DNA from: Euborellia annulipes
Taxonomy: Eukaryota; Arthropoda; Insecta; Dermaptera; Anisolabididae
Length of the DNA: 64,000 nt
Assembly: GCA_023213315.1 (NCBI GenBank)
Contig: JAKCPI010001988.1
Span: 117,766-181,765 of the forward strand
Reading direction: 5' to 3'
Below the pieces are notes generated by a model. The model was not told the DNA's origin. It saw only the letters and a list, made by a program, of their open reading frames with translations, and searched no databases. A program made the translations under genes and the position numbers. Of this stretch, positions 23,288-34,419 are shown piece after piece (the first letter of the stretch is position 1; each line of letters starts with the position of its first letter).

Positions 23288-23334
23288 GAAATCTGAGTCT
23301 CCTTTAAAATAAACGCTGGCCTTACTTCAAGTTC
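23288..23334 (+). repeat. Short dispersed repeat shared with 3572-3618
   Basis: CTTTAAAATAAACGCTGGCC here and ATTTAAAATAAACGCTGGCC at 3584; both in a GAGTCTC/CAGTCTC...TACTT context. Confidence 0.6.
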
Positions 23335-23470
23335 CTTGGGAAGAGAAGCTCAGTAGAAACTCTAGAAGAGAAGCTCAGTTGTTAATCCAGAAGAGAAGCT
23401 CTGTCGTTAGTCCAGAAGAGGAGCTCAGTTGTTAGTTGTTTAGTGCAGAAGAGAGTCCGGCCAGTTTTGT
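23335..23470 (+). repeat. Minisatellite, ~25-bp unit
   Basis: About five units of AGAAGAGAAGCTCAGTTGTT plus a short variable end (ATCC, AGTCC, CTCT). Confidence 0.75.
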
Positions 23471-23552
23471 CAGAAGAGAAACCAACTCAAAATTATTCTC
23501 AGGAAAGTAGACTCAGAACTAAAAAAAAAAAATAAAAAGCAAGAAAATTAAT

Positions 23553-23625
23553 TAAAAAATCAGGTGTGACTGGTCGCACAGCACACAACTTTCTCTTACC
23601 TTAGGTCATCGAAAGTTGTGTTCTC
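23553..23625. repeat. Palindrome A copy
   Basis: AAATCAGGTGTGACTGGTCG, AACTTTCTCTTACC, ATCGAAAGTTGTGTTCTCGG; second arm truncated. Confidence 0.6.
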
Positions 23626-23887
23626 GGTATATATATAATAGCAAATGGTTTTTATATTCATGTAATTTTTATTAGGTATTTTGTAAATATTGTATATCTC
23701 AGCCAAAAACATCAGAGATGGAAAAAGAGGCGCCTCACTTTATTTTTGCCCAGAGTCGAGGTGAAATCAAAATCACTTTTTTGTGAAATATTACATTTAA
23801 ATATTATTTAATCATTGTTTTTTTTATTTATTAAATATTAAGTTATCCAATGAACAGATCCTTTATTATGTATTCAAAACTATAAAC

Positions 23888-24085
23888 AATGTAAATACAT
23901 CGTTTGGTATTCATTCGAAACAATAAAGATAGGATTTGTCCAAATTTTATAAAAATTTAAGGTTTTTATTTGTGATATGTTGGTACGATGTAAATACATC
24001 GATTGGTTTCCATTCCAAATGATAATCATAGGATTTGACCAAATTTTATAACATTTTAGGGTTTTTATTTTTGTTATGTTGGTAG
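23888..24085 (+). repeat. Tandem duplication, ~107-bp unit
   Basis: ATGTAAATACATCGTTTGGT and GATGTAAATACATCGATTGG start two units that share GGATTTG-CCAAATTTTATAA and GGTTTTTATTT...GATATGTTGGTA. Confidence 0.75.
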
Positions 24086-24089
24086 CACT

Positions 24090-25180
24090 TATTCTTATGT
24101 TTATTTCTATCTGAATGGATCATCTATCCTAAAAAATTTAATTCCATTAGGAATGAAAATTACTAATTCTAATAGATTTGTTCATACATGACGTCATCAG
24201 GGTGCAAAATAGCCAGAATTGTCTTTTCGCCATGTTAAAGATAGGACAAATTTGAAATTTTGATGTGCTCTCAAAAAGTCACTTTTGCTCCAAAATGAAA
24301 TTTTATATCAAAGGTATCGGGTTTTCGATAGTATCTATTTGTATTTTAAATTTCATCAAAAACGGTTCAGCAGGGAAACCTGTAGCTTTGCCTAAAAATT
24401 TGAAAATTGAAGAAAAGAATGAAGAAAAAAAAAGGAAAAATAAGAGACTAACTTTTGACCTTCTGAAATTGGCAAAATCTCAAATTTGGGCCTCTGCCAT
24501 TCTTTTTGGAACTGGAATTTTTTTTTTGAATAATAAAATAATCCCTATTTATTGTAGTTTAAAATAAAAAAAATTTGGCTTTGATATCTTAAAAATTTTT
24601 TGAGATATTCGCCCAGAAAGAGAAAAGTTTCTCAAAAATATTTTTTCACGTGCCTAAGAGGGCGAAATGGCCTGAAAGAATTTAAAAAAAAGGCACCATG
24701 GTCCCCAAATCTGGTTGTGCAACTAGTTATTATATTAATGCTAAGAAAAATTATAGGCCTAATAAAATAGAAAATCATATATTTATTATTCATATTTTCT
24801 GGAGTTTTATAAAACTGATAGATAGAGAACTTGGGTGGGCAACCCAAGTTATCTGGGTCAGCTAGAGGTTATTGGATTAAATGATAAGATATTTATAAAT
24901 ATTATGGATAATAAAAAATATTACTTGGATCTTATGGACGAGAAGTTGCTAAGATGACGCTGGTTTCAGAACGTCCACTCAACAGATTGTAGTGAGGTAA
25001 ATAGAGTCGTTTAGTTGCCAATGTTGCCGATTCGAATGTTTTCTGTTTTAATAATATAAAAAATTCATTGTTAGAATAAAAAATAATTACTCCCTTTTAT
25101 TGTTAAAGGAGGGCTTAGGCTAATAATAAAACTTAAAATACGTATTATATTAATAAATCATTTGTCCAATCAAACACAAA
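24090..25180. other. AT-rich; possible old transposon fragment
   Basis: 24265-24640 contains TTCATCAAAAACGGTTCAGC and TTTTTTGAGATATTCG, phrases like those in non-coding parts of insect transposons. The 100-codon frame across it does not look like a protein. Confidence 0.35.
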
Positions 25181-25189
25181 CTCAACTCG

Positions 25190-25270
25190 CAAATTTGCTA
25201 TCTTAAACGATTTATTGACTGGCTTACAAACAGTCTTTGAGCGTTGATTGAAAAAAATTCCATCTTTTTA
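25190..25270 (+). repeat. Dispersed repeat, partner at 61040-61130 (inverted)
   Basis: CTTAAACGATTTATTGACTG, AACAGTCTTTGAGCGTTGAT, TGAAAAAAATTCCATC match the reverse complement of 61040-61130 with few changes. Confidence 0.65.
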
Positions 25271-25464
25271 AACAAATCTAGTTGAAAAAATCATATGAGT
25301 TTTGGCAAATAAATCATGTTAGAAAGATTTATAAACTTTTCTCTCTTTTAATACTAATTTGAATATTTACTTGAAATATTAATTAATTTTATATAAAAAT
25401 ACATAAAACTAATTAAAAGATATCATTTTATAAAAGAAATAAATTTAAAAAATATAAAATTTAC

Positions 25465-25608
25465 CTGGTTATTTCGACGAACGGGGAGAGGAGGTGGTAA
25501 TGGCTTGTGAGCGTCCACTCGACTGGCAGCGGAGGGGCGGTGAGAGACGACCCTGCCGGTGAGACCGCGAGAGGGGGGGGGAACAAGCGCTAGGCAAGGG
25601 GAAATGGC
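25465..25608 (-). CDS. Candidate GC/CpG-rich exon, minus strand
   Basis: A compact GC- and CpG-rich island (about 25465-25690) stands out in AT-rich DNA. On the minus strand, CCTTTTTTTTTTTAG ends at 25609 and an AACCAG/GTAAAT donor follows at 25464. One of the frames is open across all 144 bases, two bases into the exon: a Pro/Ser-rich opening, then PVEWTLTSHYHLLSPFVEIT. A second frame is open until a stop just before the donor, so the open frame is not decisive; a C-run inside makes frame calls fragile. The composition also fits a CpG-island promoter with a non-coding first exon. Family not recognised. Confidence 0.3.
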
Positions 25609-25837
25609 CTAAAAAAAAAAAGGATCCCATTGTTAGAGAGCTAGAAATTTCCTCCCACTCCAGTAGCGGGGGGAGGGATGTAGGGGAAGGCAAGAGAGTG
25701 AAAGGGGAAAATATTTATATCTTTCTGTTATTAGACTGAATGAAATTGATAATTTCATAATCTATAATTAATTAAATTATTTAATATCTCAAAGAAATCT
25801 AATTCAAAATTCACTTCTGTAGCATTTAAATTTTTAC

Positions 25838-26160
25838 TTTCTCTTAACCTATAAGGACCCTGTTATGCATTAGTGTGTCAAGCGCCAAAAAATTAAAAAT
25901 AGAGTTAAGCACGGAATATTGTTTCAAATGCTATAATTAATAGTATTTTTTATGAAATATGTCCTAAAAAAATTTATATTTAATGTTACTTCCACAATTG
26001 ACAAAAAAAATTATACATAATCTAATCAAAGCAAAAAACTTTAAAGTTAATTTTCTCAAATCTCGGTAGCTGGCGCTTGACACATTAATGCGTAACAGGG
26101 TCCATATATGAACCGAAGGGTAAGAGAAAGTTGTGTGCTGTGCGCCAGTCACACCAGATT
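25838..26160. repeat. Inverted-repeat element ending in palindrome A
   Basis: GGACCCTGTTATGCATTAGT, GTCAAGCGCCA (25855-25887) is mirrored by TGGCGCTTGACACATTAATG, CGTAACAGGGTCC (26070-26102). Outside the arms lie ACTTTCTCTTAACC at the left and a palindrome A arm (26108-26160) at the right. Confidence 0.65.
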
Positions 26161-26224
26161 TTTTTTTAGTCTTTTCGACATCTCAGCTCGGTATATAAAG
26201 AGAAATATAGAAAAAAGAGTTATT

Positions 26225-26345
26225 TTTACTTTCTCTTAGCCTATATATGAAATATATAGAGAGAGAAAGTATTTAATTAAAAAATCTGATGTGACTGGCG
26301 CACATCACACCGCTTTCTTTTACCTTTCGGTAAGAGAAAGACTAT
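26225..26345. repeat. Palindrome A plus terminal hairpin of family B, shortened
   Basis: ACTTTCTCTTAGCC...AGAGAGAAAGT hairpin at 26228-26270 followed by AAAATCTGATGTGACTGGCG, CTTTACCTTTCGGTAAGAGAAAG: both family B ends without the middle. Confidence 0.6.
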
Positions 26346-27350
26346 TTTTTCAAAGTCCCTTAGCTATAGCTATATTGTAGCTTCACTAAAAATATAGCGA
26401 TTTAAAAACAAAAACTGAAAGATTTTTAAACTCACAACACGTTTTCTGAAACTTAATAGAAAAGTAGATCGTAACTAACTTGATTACTATCGTGAGGCAA
26501 AGTTAATTATCTTTGGTTTAAATTCATTGGCCTATTTTAATCAAACTCATCTGTAGGCCTAAATTTTGGATAGCGATATCATTAACTAATTGATTTATTT
26601 GTTACAATTATTCCATTGTATTTGTCAAAATTCACATAATAAATCACTAATCCAAATATTCTCTCTCTTTCAATTCACGCATACTATTAAATATTATTAT
26701 TATTGTAAAAATAAAAATTTTATGAATCTACTCGTTCATTTAAAATTAACCAGTGAGTTCAAATTCAATGAGTGATTATATATTCATTGTAAATATTATT
26801 TACACAATTTTAATTTATTTACTTCGCTTTTCTCGTTTCCATGACCAGGAAGAGATTTGATTAAAAAATAAAAAAAAAATAAAAACTTCAAATGATGCAT
26901 GTTTGCCTTTGTTATAAAATCAAAAAAATTTGCAAAATAATTACGTTCATTAAAAAAAATTTTAATAATGGGAGAAAAAATTATGTTGACCAAGTTAATA
27001 GATGTTTCGACTCATTCTCATTTCCTTGAAATCAAATGAAATGGAAATTTGCTTTAGCTTTAAAAAAAAATTAAAATTTTTGAATAGCAATTAAAAATTT
27101 TGTCGCCAATAAATTAGTGTAATGGTAAGATCCATAGTAACGTTTGAAAGAGCAAAAGAAAAAGAAATTATTTTAACAAATTTTGTAGGAATTTTGTGGG
27201 AAATTAAATTTTTTAAGGGATTGTCCTAAATATTTATTTATTTATTTTTTTAATTATTTTTGTCTGTTGTCATCCCGCCAGTTTTTAAATATTTTTTTAA
27301 CTAGTTGTGTATACATCATGAGACCATCCATCAATATTGTGACAATTTTT

Positions 27351-27395
27351 TCGTCCTGAAGATGGGATCGGTGCGTTCCCGAAACGTTCACGAAA
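27351..27395 (+). ncRNA. Hammerhead ribozyme motif, locus 4
   Basis: TTCGTC CTGAAGA (core 27356-27362), helix II GGGA...TCCC, GAAACGTT (27381-27388), CACGAA. Helix I pairs from the second position on (first position C-C mismatch). Position 17 is U, allowed by the UH rule. Closest relative is locus 1, including downstream TTTTTTATTTC and CCTGTTC. Confidence 0.6.
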
Positions 27396-28007
27396 TAATA
27401 TAAATATATTTTTTATTTCTGATGGCCTTGCCCATTGCAACCCTGTTCAAAAGTAAAATTTTATCTTCCTCCTAAGTGGCTTTTCTAAGGGGTAAACGAA
27501 ACCCTCTTTGAGCCACGAATAACACAATCCATTAGCAAACCCTCTCTCACTAAGCAATTCTCTTTTAGATTTAAGAGTTAGTTATATATCATTAATTCTT
27601 AGAAAATTTGAAATTTTCTTGACACACTGATTAGAGATTATGGTGAGACAGCTCGGATAAAACCTTGGAATTGAGAATTCCGCTCATGTCTAGCTGCTGG
27701 CTTGGAGTCTTTCAGCGTCGTTAACGATTGAGCCCCCTGGTTTCAAATAGAATTGACATTCTGTTTCCTTTCGTGCATTAGTGCAAGCCCGCACGATTTT
27801 AGATCGCAAACTAAAACCATGTTATACCACATTTTATTACTTCAAATTTTCTTTAACAAGCGAATTTTTTTTTTTTTTAAGATAATAGTAGGAAAAAATA
27901 CATCACCAAACATGCTTTGGGAACCACTGATTTAGCTTTGATCTAATCTACACATATTTATTCAACTTAAATCAATATAAACCTAATTAGAAATTAGAGG
28001 TACTTAC

Positions 28008-28141
28008 AAAAGTAGCTTGGAAGGAGGTCGATGGATGTTGTTAGGAGAACTTCTGCAGACTTTGATAGATCAAAGAAACCTCGAGACGGAATTCTGAGTT
28101 AGTATTGTTCAGGTTCTAGCTTGTTAAACAGCTACCCATAT
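28008..28141 (-). ncRNA. Candidate non-coding (UTR or lncRNA) exon, minus strand
   Basis: On the minus strand a textbook acceptor (TTTTTTTGTTTCAG, ending at 28142) is followed by 134 bases of mixed-composition sequence and a textbook donor (GTAAGTA starting at 28007). All three frames contain stops in the first part of the exon, so it is not an internal coding exon. It could be a 5' UTR exon of the gene whose coding exon may lie at 25465-25608, or part of a long non-coding RNA. A short frame starting MGSCLTS ends after seven codons and looks like an upstream ORF at most. Confidence 0.45.
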
Positions 28142-28149
28142 CTGAAACA

Positions 28150-30060
28150 AAAAAATATAATAAAAGGGTTAGATTTTTACTAGTAGAAGCAATACGAGAT
28201 GATAATAAAGCAAAAAAAAATATGGCTAAGAACGCACGACCGAAGTGATATCATTTATAAAAATTTTAATTGATTTTAAGTAATATATTGGCAATATGAA
28301 TATTATTATGGATGTTATTGCTTGGAAAACATATTATCGAATGAGGAATTAAATATCCGTTTATTTTGTTAGAGTCAATTTTTAGTACGAAATCCATCTT
28401 AAGGAGAAATAAGAGCCAACGCTGTTCGAATTTTATTTTAACGTTATCTCGTGCCTATTTTAGCCTATCACAAGGCTTATTTTGTCCCTTAACAATTTTT
28501 ATTTCTTAAATTAGAGTATTTAATTAATATTTGATAAATAATAAATAAAAACTGTGAGTTCCATAGTTCTTGTGAATATGTTGCATATACAATAGCAACG
28601 GAACGGCACGACTGATTGAAATGAAATTTTATTTTAGAGCTTATAGACAATACTTTCTTTGGCTTAAATTCCTATTCATCAGAGAGAAGAAGCAAGCCAA
28701 GCTATCTAATACAATGATATATATATTCATTTACTCAAGTAGGTAATTGAAAATTCGATGATGTGCTCTGTCACATTAGATTTTAAATAAATATTTCAGA
28801 TACAAATGAATGTAAATAGAATGGAATAATTAAAAATAAAAATTAAAGTTGGCAGTTTGATCAGTATGATCTATTAATAATAAGTAATAATTGAATTTCC
28901 TTACGATATTATTTTCATTGCTAGTAATAGTAACACATTCATATTATATGCATAGTATTTCCTAAGAAATTACAATTGGATTTTTACTGACAAGTCGTGA
29001 CGTCATTCAACTTATGTAAAATGTATTTAATATTAAAATAATGAGGAAACTAGCTGCATAAATAAGTAAGATTTTTTAAAAATAATAATAATTTTTCATA
29101 AATACTGTAAACTAGACATACTATAGGCCCTCTGGAAGGAATGAAGTTTTTAATGTAGTTCTCCTTAGAAAATGTTTGCCCACATTTTTTAGACAAATCG
29201 GCCATAATCTAATAGTAGACTGCCACCTTGGTTGTTGACCTTACTAGGTTATATCATCTTTCTTTTTTAATTAGAACATACAATTTTGTTCCTGATTCTA
29301 AGCGCAGAAATACGAATATGATCCGCATCTTATTCTAGGGATTAGAAGCCTTTCTGAAATTCTCAAATTATGCCTAAAAAATAATCTCCGGAACAAGACT
29401 TTTGTTCAGTATTTATATACAGAAAGATATAAATTAAAAAATAATATTTTAATTAAGAGAATAGAAGTTACAAACATATCAGTTAGTCTTTGTAAATCTT
29501 TCTATATATATTTGTGTGTGTATATTTAAGATAGATAGAGAAAGAAAGTGCAGACGAGCGGAAACGAAAATAAATGAACTGTGCAGGCAAAAGAAAATAC
29601 AAAAGAATGAATGGGAAGAAAAAAAAAAGAGTAAATGTGGATAGGGTCATCAGGAGGTAAACGAAATCAAGCGCATAAGAAACGGAAGGAACGTATTTCC
29701 AATTTCATGCCAGGTTTATAACGATGCGAATTAAGATAACGTTCAAAGATAGCTTAATTGGGAAAATGAATAATAGACTCCCCCTTGCTGCTGTTTTAAA
29801 TAAAAATTCGATTTCAATCTCCCTTGGAAAGTGGATTTTATAATAAAAAAAAAAAAAAATAGCAAAATTAATATAATAAAAATGAGCTGCTGGTGCAAAA
29901 TTAAAGCTTTATTTATTCTTGTATTTTAGTAAAATTTATTCAAGAAAAGTGTATGAAAAATGAGATTAAATTGAATTTATTCTAATCTGTGTATTCCAAA
30001 AAACTTATTATTAGGGCAATTTTTAATTATTGACCACATTTTTGTTATTAATTATTTATT
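28150..30060. other. Unique AT-rich DNA
   Basis: 29510-29780 is more complex and may be conserved non-coding; no exon with both splice sites found. Confidence 0.35.
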
Positions 30061-30075
30061 AAAAATATGAATACT

Positions 30076-30118
30076 GTACAACGTTTCGACTGCTTATTCT
30101 GCAGCCGTTATCAAGTAC
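30076..30118 (-). ncRNA. Degenerate hammerhead-like motif, locus 5
   Basis: On minus: GTAC, TTGATAA, helix II CGGCTGC/GCAGTCG, AAACGTT, GTAC. Helices I (GTAC/GTAC) and II are good but the core is TTGATAA instead of CUGANGA. Confidence 0.35.
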
Positions 30119-30409
30119 CAGACTAATAATTCAAACCACAAAAGATTTAAAAAAACACATTCCAAAAAACTTTTCCGAAATTGGAAAAAAAATCCTTCCT
30201 ACAATAGCCTAACTATTAAAAACAATCTTAATAACCCTGGAAGGAATAAAAAATTGTTTTGTTGTGTTGAAATGGTCGGGAAAATCGGACTGCCCAGAGC
30301 TGAAAAATATGGAAAAAGTGAGTGTTTAATAGAAAAAGAAAAAGTAATAAGTTTAATGGAAAAAATTTACTGGTTACAAGAAGAAGCAAGGTGTGCTTCA
30401 ACAATTTTG

Positions 30410-30995
30410 AGAGCAAAATGAGAATATATATTTTAAAGAACATCTAAATATTAATTGATTGATGAATTTTAATCAATAGAATTTTAAGAAAAACGAAAAA
30501 AAAACTGAAAAAGTACATCAAAAAGTATTATTATTACATTCATGGTAAAAATTGATTTCGAGATTTTGATGGAAATACTTGTTTTGAGGTCCCCAGAGTT
30601 AAAAAAAAGTGGGCCCCGTAAAATGGTCTGTCTTTGAACAAAATATAGTATGACGGAAATCCATTAAGAGGCTGAAATTAGCAAAAATAAGCTTTTAAAT
30701 AAAATCGGCCAGAGTCTTTACTTTACTGATTTCTTATTTGGCACTCAAAATTGTTTGAAGCACACTTTACTCTTGTATTTTATAGGGAAAGATTGGAGAA
30801 ATAGTTGCAATGGTAATAAAATATAAATATTTTTTTATGTTTATAAATTAATTTTATGTCTTGAATTAAATGTATCATACTGTCGGAAACTAAATACTGT
30901 ACCCGGTATATGTCGTCACAGCGACAAGCACAGAAAACTACTCAATTATCTAAGGTAAGAGAAAGTTGTGTACCAGACACAACAGATTTTTTTAA
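30410..30995. mobile_element. Diverged, rearranged family B copy
   Basis: 30410-30530 matches the family in minus orientation, 30540-30995 in plus orientation (ATTTCGAGATTTTGATGG, then a decayed X-box-like TTGCAATGGTAAT and a broken palindrome A). Older than the other copies. Confidence 0.55.
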
Positions 30996-31021
30996 ATTTA
31001 GAATAATCATATTAAAAATAA

Positions 31022-31537
31022 AATGAAAAAATCTGGTGTGACTGGTCGCTCAGCACACAACTGAGAAAGTTGTGTACTGTGCTTGTCACACCAGATATTT
31101 TGTGTCGACATATATTTAGGTTCCGACAGTACGGTACATTAGAATTCAAGATGTAAAATTTATAACTATGGGAAAATATTTATATTTTGTTACCATGGCA
31201 ACCATTTCTCCTATCTTTCCTATGAAAAACAAGAGTAAAGTGGTCTTCAGAATATACATTTTAAAGAGCATAGAAAAAATGATTGATTTTTGAATTATAA
31301 TCAAAATGGTTGGAGCGAATTTTGAGAAAATCGAAAAAAAACTGAAAAAGTACATCAGTAAAGTACTAGTACTCTTTGGTCGATTTTGATTAAAAGCTTA
31401 TGTTCACACGCTCCCGGGGGATGTTTAACTTAAATATAAAATTTCAACCTCCTAGCTCAATTCCTTCATGCTTTAAATTGAACACACACACACAGACAGA
31501 CCATGTCGCGAAAACCACTTTTTCGGATGAGAAAGTA
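31022..31537 (-). mobile_element. Family B copy, minus strand
   Basis: Palindrome A at 31022-31097 with a shortened loop, X-box-like GTTACCATGGCAAC at 31189-31202, conserved CTAGTACTCTTTGG block, CA repeat near 31485-31495; the outer hairpin is truncated. Confidence 0.7.
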
Positions 31538-31799
31538 AAAAAGCAATAATTTAGATTTACTGGGAGACTATATTATAATTATGTTATAGAATACAGTACC
31601 GTAGGATGAGGAGGGGATATGGGGTCCAATTCCTCCCCCTCTTCTACATAAATCCTGAAAAATGTATATTCTATAAAATGCATTCATTTGGGAAGAGGGG
31701 GTGGAAGGAGATTCCCTCTCGAATTATTCGAAACCCGGGGGGGGGGGGCTCACACCCGAAAAATTTTCTGACTACTATCATAATAGAATAATAGATCAG

Positions 31800-33160
31800 T
31801 CCCAGTGCTAGGAATTTGCATTATTGTTTTTATTCAATTTATTATAAGTATTAAATTCTCGTTCTTTTATTAATCACCTTAATCTTATCTACTTTTTTTT
31901 TTTATTTACGTTTGATCGAAAGAAAGTTGGAACAACAAAGAAAGCTTCCCTACAAGAACAACAAATCGAAAACTTTGATTGTCCGACCAAAGTGTTGTGA
32001 ACCAAAGAATGCCAATTAGAAGAGAACGTTTGAAATGTGTCAGGAAAATTCCTCGGCCTTGGACCCTAAGGGCTTAAAAGGCCCAAAAGAAGAAGGGCCG
32101 ATGCGAAACAAATTATTTATTGGATTAAATCGCATATTTCATTATAATCTAACACACTTTTTGAATAAGCCATTGACAATATTCCTTTATGATAAACGAT
32201 ACGAGATAGGGAGGATCTTATTGTTATCTTTCAAAAGTTTTTATTAAATTCCTCTTAAAAAGAATTATGACTATGAATTTGAAATGTTTACAAAAATTTT
32301 TTATAGAATATAAATTTCTTATTCTCGTTTATTTTTCAATCCCTTTGATATAATAAATCTTATAAACTTATTGAAATATAATTTTTTTTTTATATACATG
32401 TTCAAATATTAATAATCTAATTTTAATTCATTAATTTTTTTTTTTTTTTTTATTCCATTGATCATGTTGATTTTAAATAAAAAGTCTTACGATTGAATTT
32501 TTTAAAGGTTTAGACTCATTCAATTGATCGAGCAAACTTATCGGTTTGTGAAGATTTGATTTATTCATATACCTAGCCTTTCCTATATTTATCCACATTC
32601 TATGGGATGGGGGATTGCCTTTACAGGCATTTCTCAAATGAATTCAAGTATCTCGGTCAATTTGAATTGAATTTCAATGCATCCATTCGCCAATGGACTA
32701 TTATTATTAATTAATTACCCACTTCATAAAAGTTGAAATATTGGCAACAACGCCTGTAATTAAACCTAACCATTTGGGGCCTGGAGCCGATCGAAGCAGC
32801 TCACATAATTTGCTTAGTCTAGGGATAGATTAATTACTGTATATCACATGATTTTAGAAATAAAATACTTGACATCCAAAATTAAAGCTTGGCTATTATT
32901 AAAGAATTTTATTTAAGCTCAAATTATAAAAGACGAAAAATAATGAATCCACAATATTCAATTTTAATTTCCTGTCTTGGAATTTTATCGAACTTTTTTT
33001 TTTGAATTATAATAAACAAGGAAATTTGAAAATAAATTACCGGTATATAGAAAACCTCTAACAATCAAAATCACTGTACAGGAATCGGCAAACTTTTTGA
33101 GATGGACCAAAATTGCCAAAAACAAAAATAGATTTAAAATAAGTTCTATAATAATTGATA
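31800..33160. other. Unique AT-rich DNA
   Basis: 31920-32110 is GC-elevated with a short frame beginning MCQENSSALDPKGLKGPKEE, but there are no supporting splice signals. Confidence 0.3.
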
Positions 33161-33412
33161 TATAGTCGACTCTTAATTCGAATATTTCGATTAAATGAAC
33201 TTTTTAGCTGTAATCTTCGGTAAATCGAAAAAATGCTGTGTATTTTTTCTAACTATTTTTCGTAACAAGAGGGGGAGAAAAATTTATATAATTCGAACTA
33301 GGCCACTTTCCCTCTTTATAATTCGAATTTCTCCTAGCAATGTTTACTTCCCATTTTGAAGTTTAACTTCACAATTCTCTTTAGTTTGTCACGATGAGTG
33401 CAAGGCAGAAGT
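33161..33412 (+). mobile_element. Pogo/Tigger-like 5' end fragment
   Basis: The segment begins with a terminal-repeat-like TAGTCGACTCTTAATTCGAA and contains further ATAATTCGAA motifs, as in 5' regions of pogo/Tigger elements. It ends with a potential transposase start (ATG at 33394, reading MSARQKCK), after which a SINE-like segment replaces the rest. Truncated; no DDE domain follows. Confidence 0.35.
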
Positions 33413-33545
33413 GTAAATGGCTTAAATAAAATCAATTCAAATGATTTAAATAAATATTCATGGGAACCGAACCCACGCCCTTAACTTTTAAGGTTATCAA
33501 TAATGACACTTGTCACACCTCTCGACCACGGGGTAGGGGTTGTTT
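33413..33545 (-). mobile_element. SINE, same subfamily, minus strand
   Basis: On minus: CCGTGGTCGAGAGGTGTGAC head, TGTCATTATTGATAACC, B-box GGGTTCGGTTCCC, then ATTTAAATCATTTGAATTGA. Abuts the pogo-like fragment. Confidence 0.6.
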
Positions 33546-34186
33546 TAAATGGTGTAAATAAAAATTCTTCCTTTGTAAGTAAATTAAATTGTATGGTCTT
33601 TATTCACTGTAATGAAGGAAAGCTGCTAGCCTTCATCAAACACACTAACGAATTAAAATTTACAACTGGATAAAATACAAAAAGAGAATTCTTTTATTTC
33701 AATTTTGACCAAAATTTCTTTTTAACACCAGGAAATTTTATTTAGTCTTTCAATCAATAACATCTATGTTTAGATGGTTTCAAGTTGAGGGGCACTAGAG
33801 GACGTCGAGAGTGTGCCTGAGACATAACGAGACATTCCCAAACCTGCACAGGACGGGTGCTTTATTATAAGGGATACCAAAATGGTTGAATCTCATGCAA
33901 TGTTGATGACACACTCGGAATTGTTATTATTGAAAATGTCTTCGAGGGAGAGAAGCACTTGAAAAAGATTATTCAACATCATGTGATTTTTTTTTTTGGC
34001 CATAATGTGAAATATATACGATATATCGTTTCTAATATATTGAAAAAATTCTTCAAATTTAATTGAATATTTCATTCAAAAATTTTAATGAGAACAGAAA
34101 TATCAATGAAGTCAGTGGCTGTTTCTCTATAGACAGGAGAAGGAGCAGGTGCAACTAAAAAAATAAAAGCCTCCGATTTAATACAA

Positions 34187-34237
34187 TTCAATGAGACGTT
34201 TCGGGTGAATTTTATTTACCCATCTTCAGTCCTTCGA
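34187..34237 (-). ncRNA. Hammerhead ribozyme motif, locus 6 left
   Basis: On minus: GAAGGA, CTGAAGA (34229-34223), T, GGGT...ACCC helix II, GAAACGTC (34202-34195), TCATTGAA. All invariant core residues are present. Helix I has two closing pairs, an internal mismatch, then further pairs, as in hammerheads with loop-loop contacts. Confidence 0.7.
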
Positions 34238-34351
34238 AATTGTTAAAATTCATTCTCTCTAAATAAATACGATGGCCCACATCGCCAGGACATATGATAC
34301 ATAAATTTGCATGTATTGCCCTATTGACCAACTCCGGGACTTTTAACAATT

Positions 34352-34402
34352 TTGAAGGACTGAAGATGGGTAGATGAAATTCACCCGAAACGTCTCATTG
34401 AA
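34352..34402 (+). ncRNA. Hammerhead ribozyme motif, locus 6 right
   Basis: GAAGGA CTGAAGA (34360-34366), T, GGGT...ACCC, GAAACGTC (34387-34394), TCATTGAA. Core identical to the left copy, the helix II loop differs by a few bases, so stem and core are kept while the loop drifts. Confidence 0.7.
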
Positions 34403-34419
34403 TTGTATTAATCAATAAT

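Larger units (their letters stand above)
34180..34409. mobile_element. Divergent hammerhead-pair element, locus 6
   Basis: Arms 34180-34253 and 34339-34409 are near-perfect inverted copies (ends AATACAATTCAATGAG) around an ~85-bp unrelated spacer. Both carry intact hammerhead cores. Boundaries by arm pairing only; no clear target-site duplication. Confidence 0.6.

Noticed and set aside
24265..24567. 100-codon plus-strand frame
   Set aside because: Low-complexity Lys/Asn/Phe/Ile composition, sequence resembles transposon non-coding phrases, no splice or promoter support.
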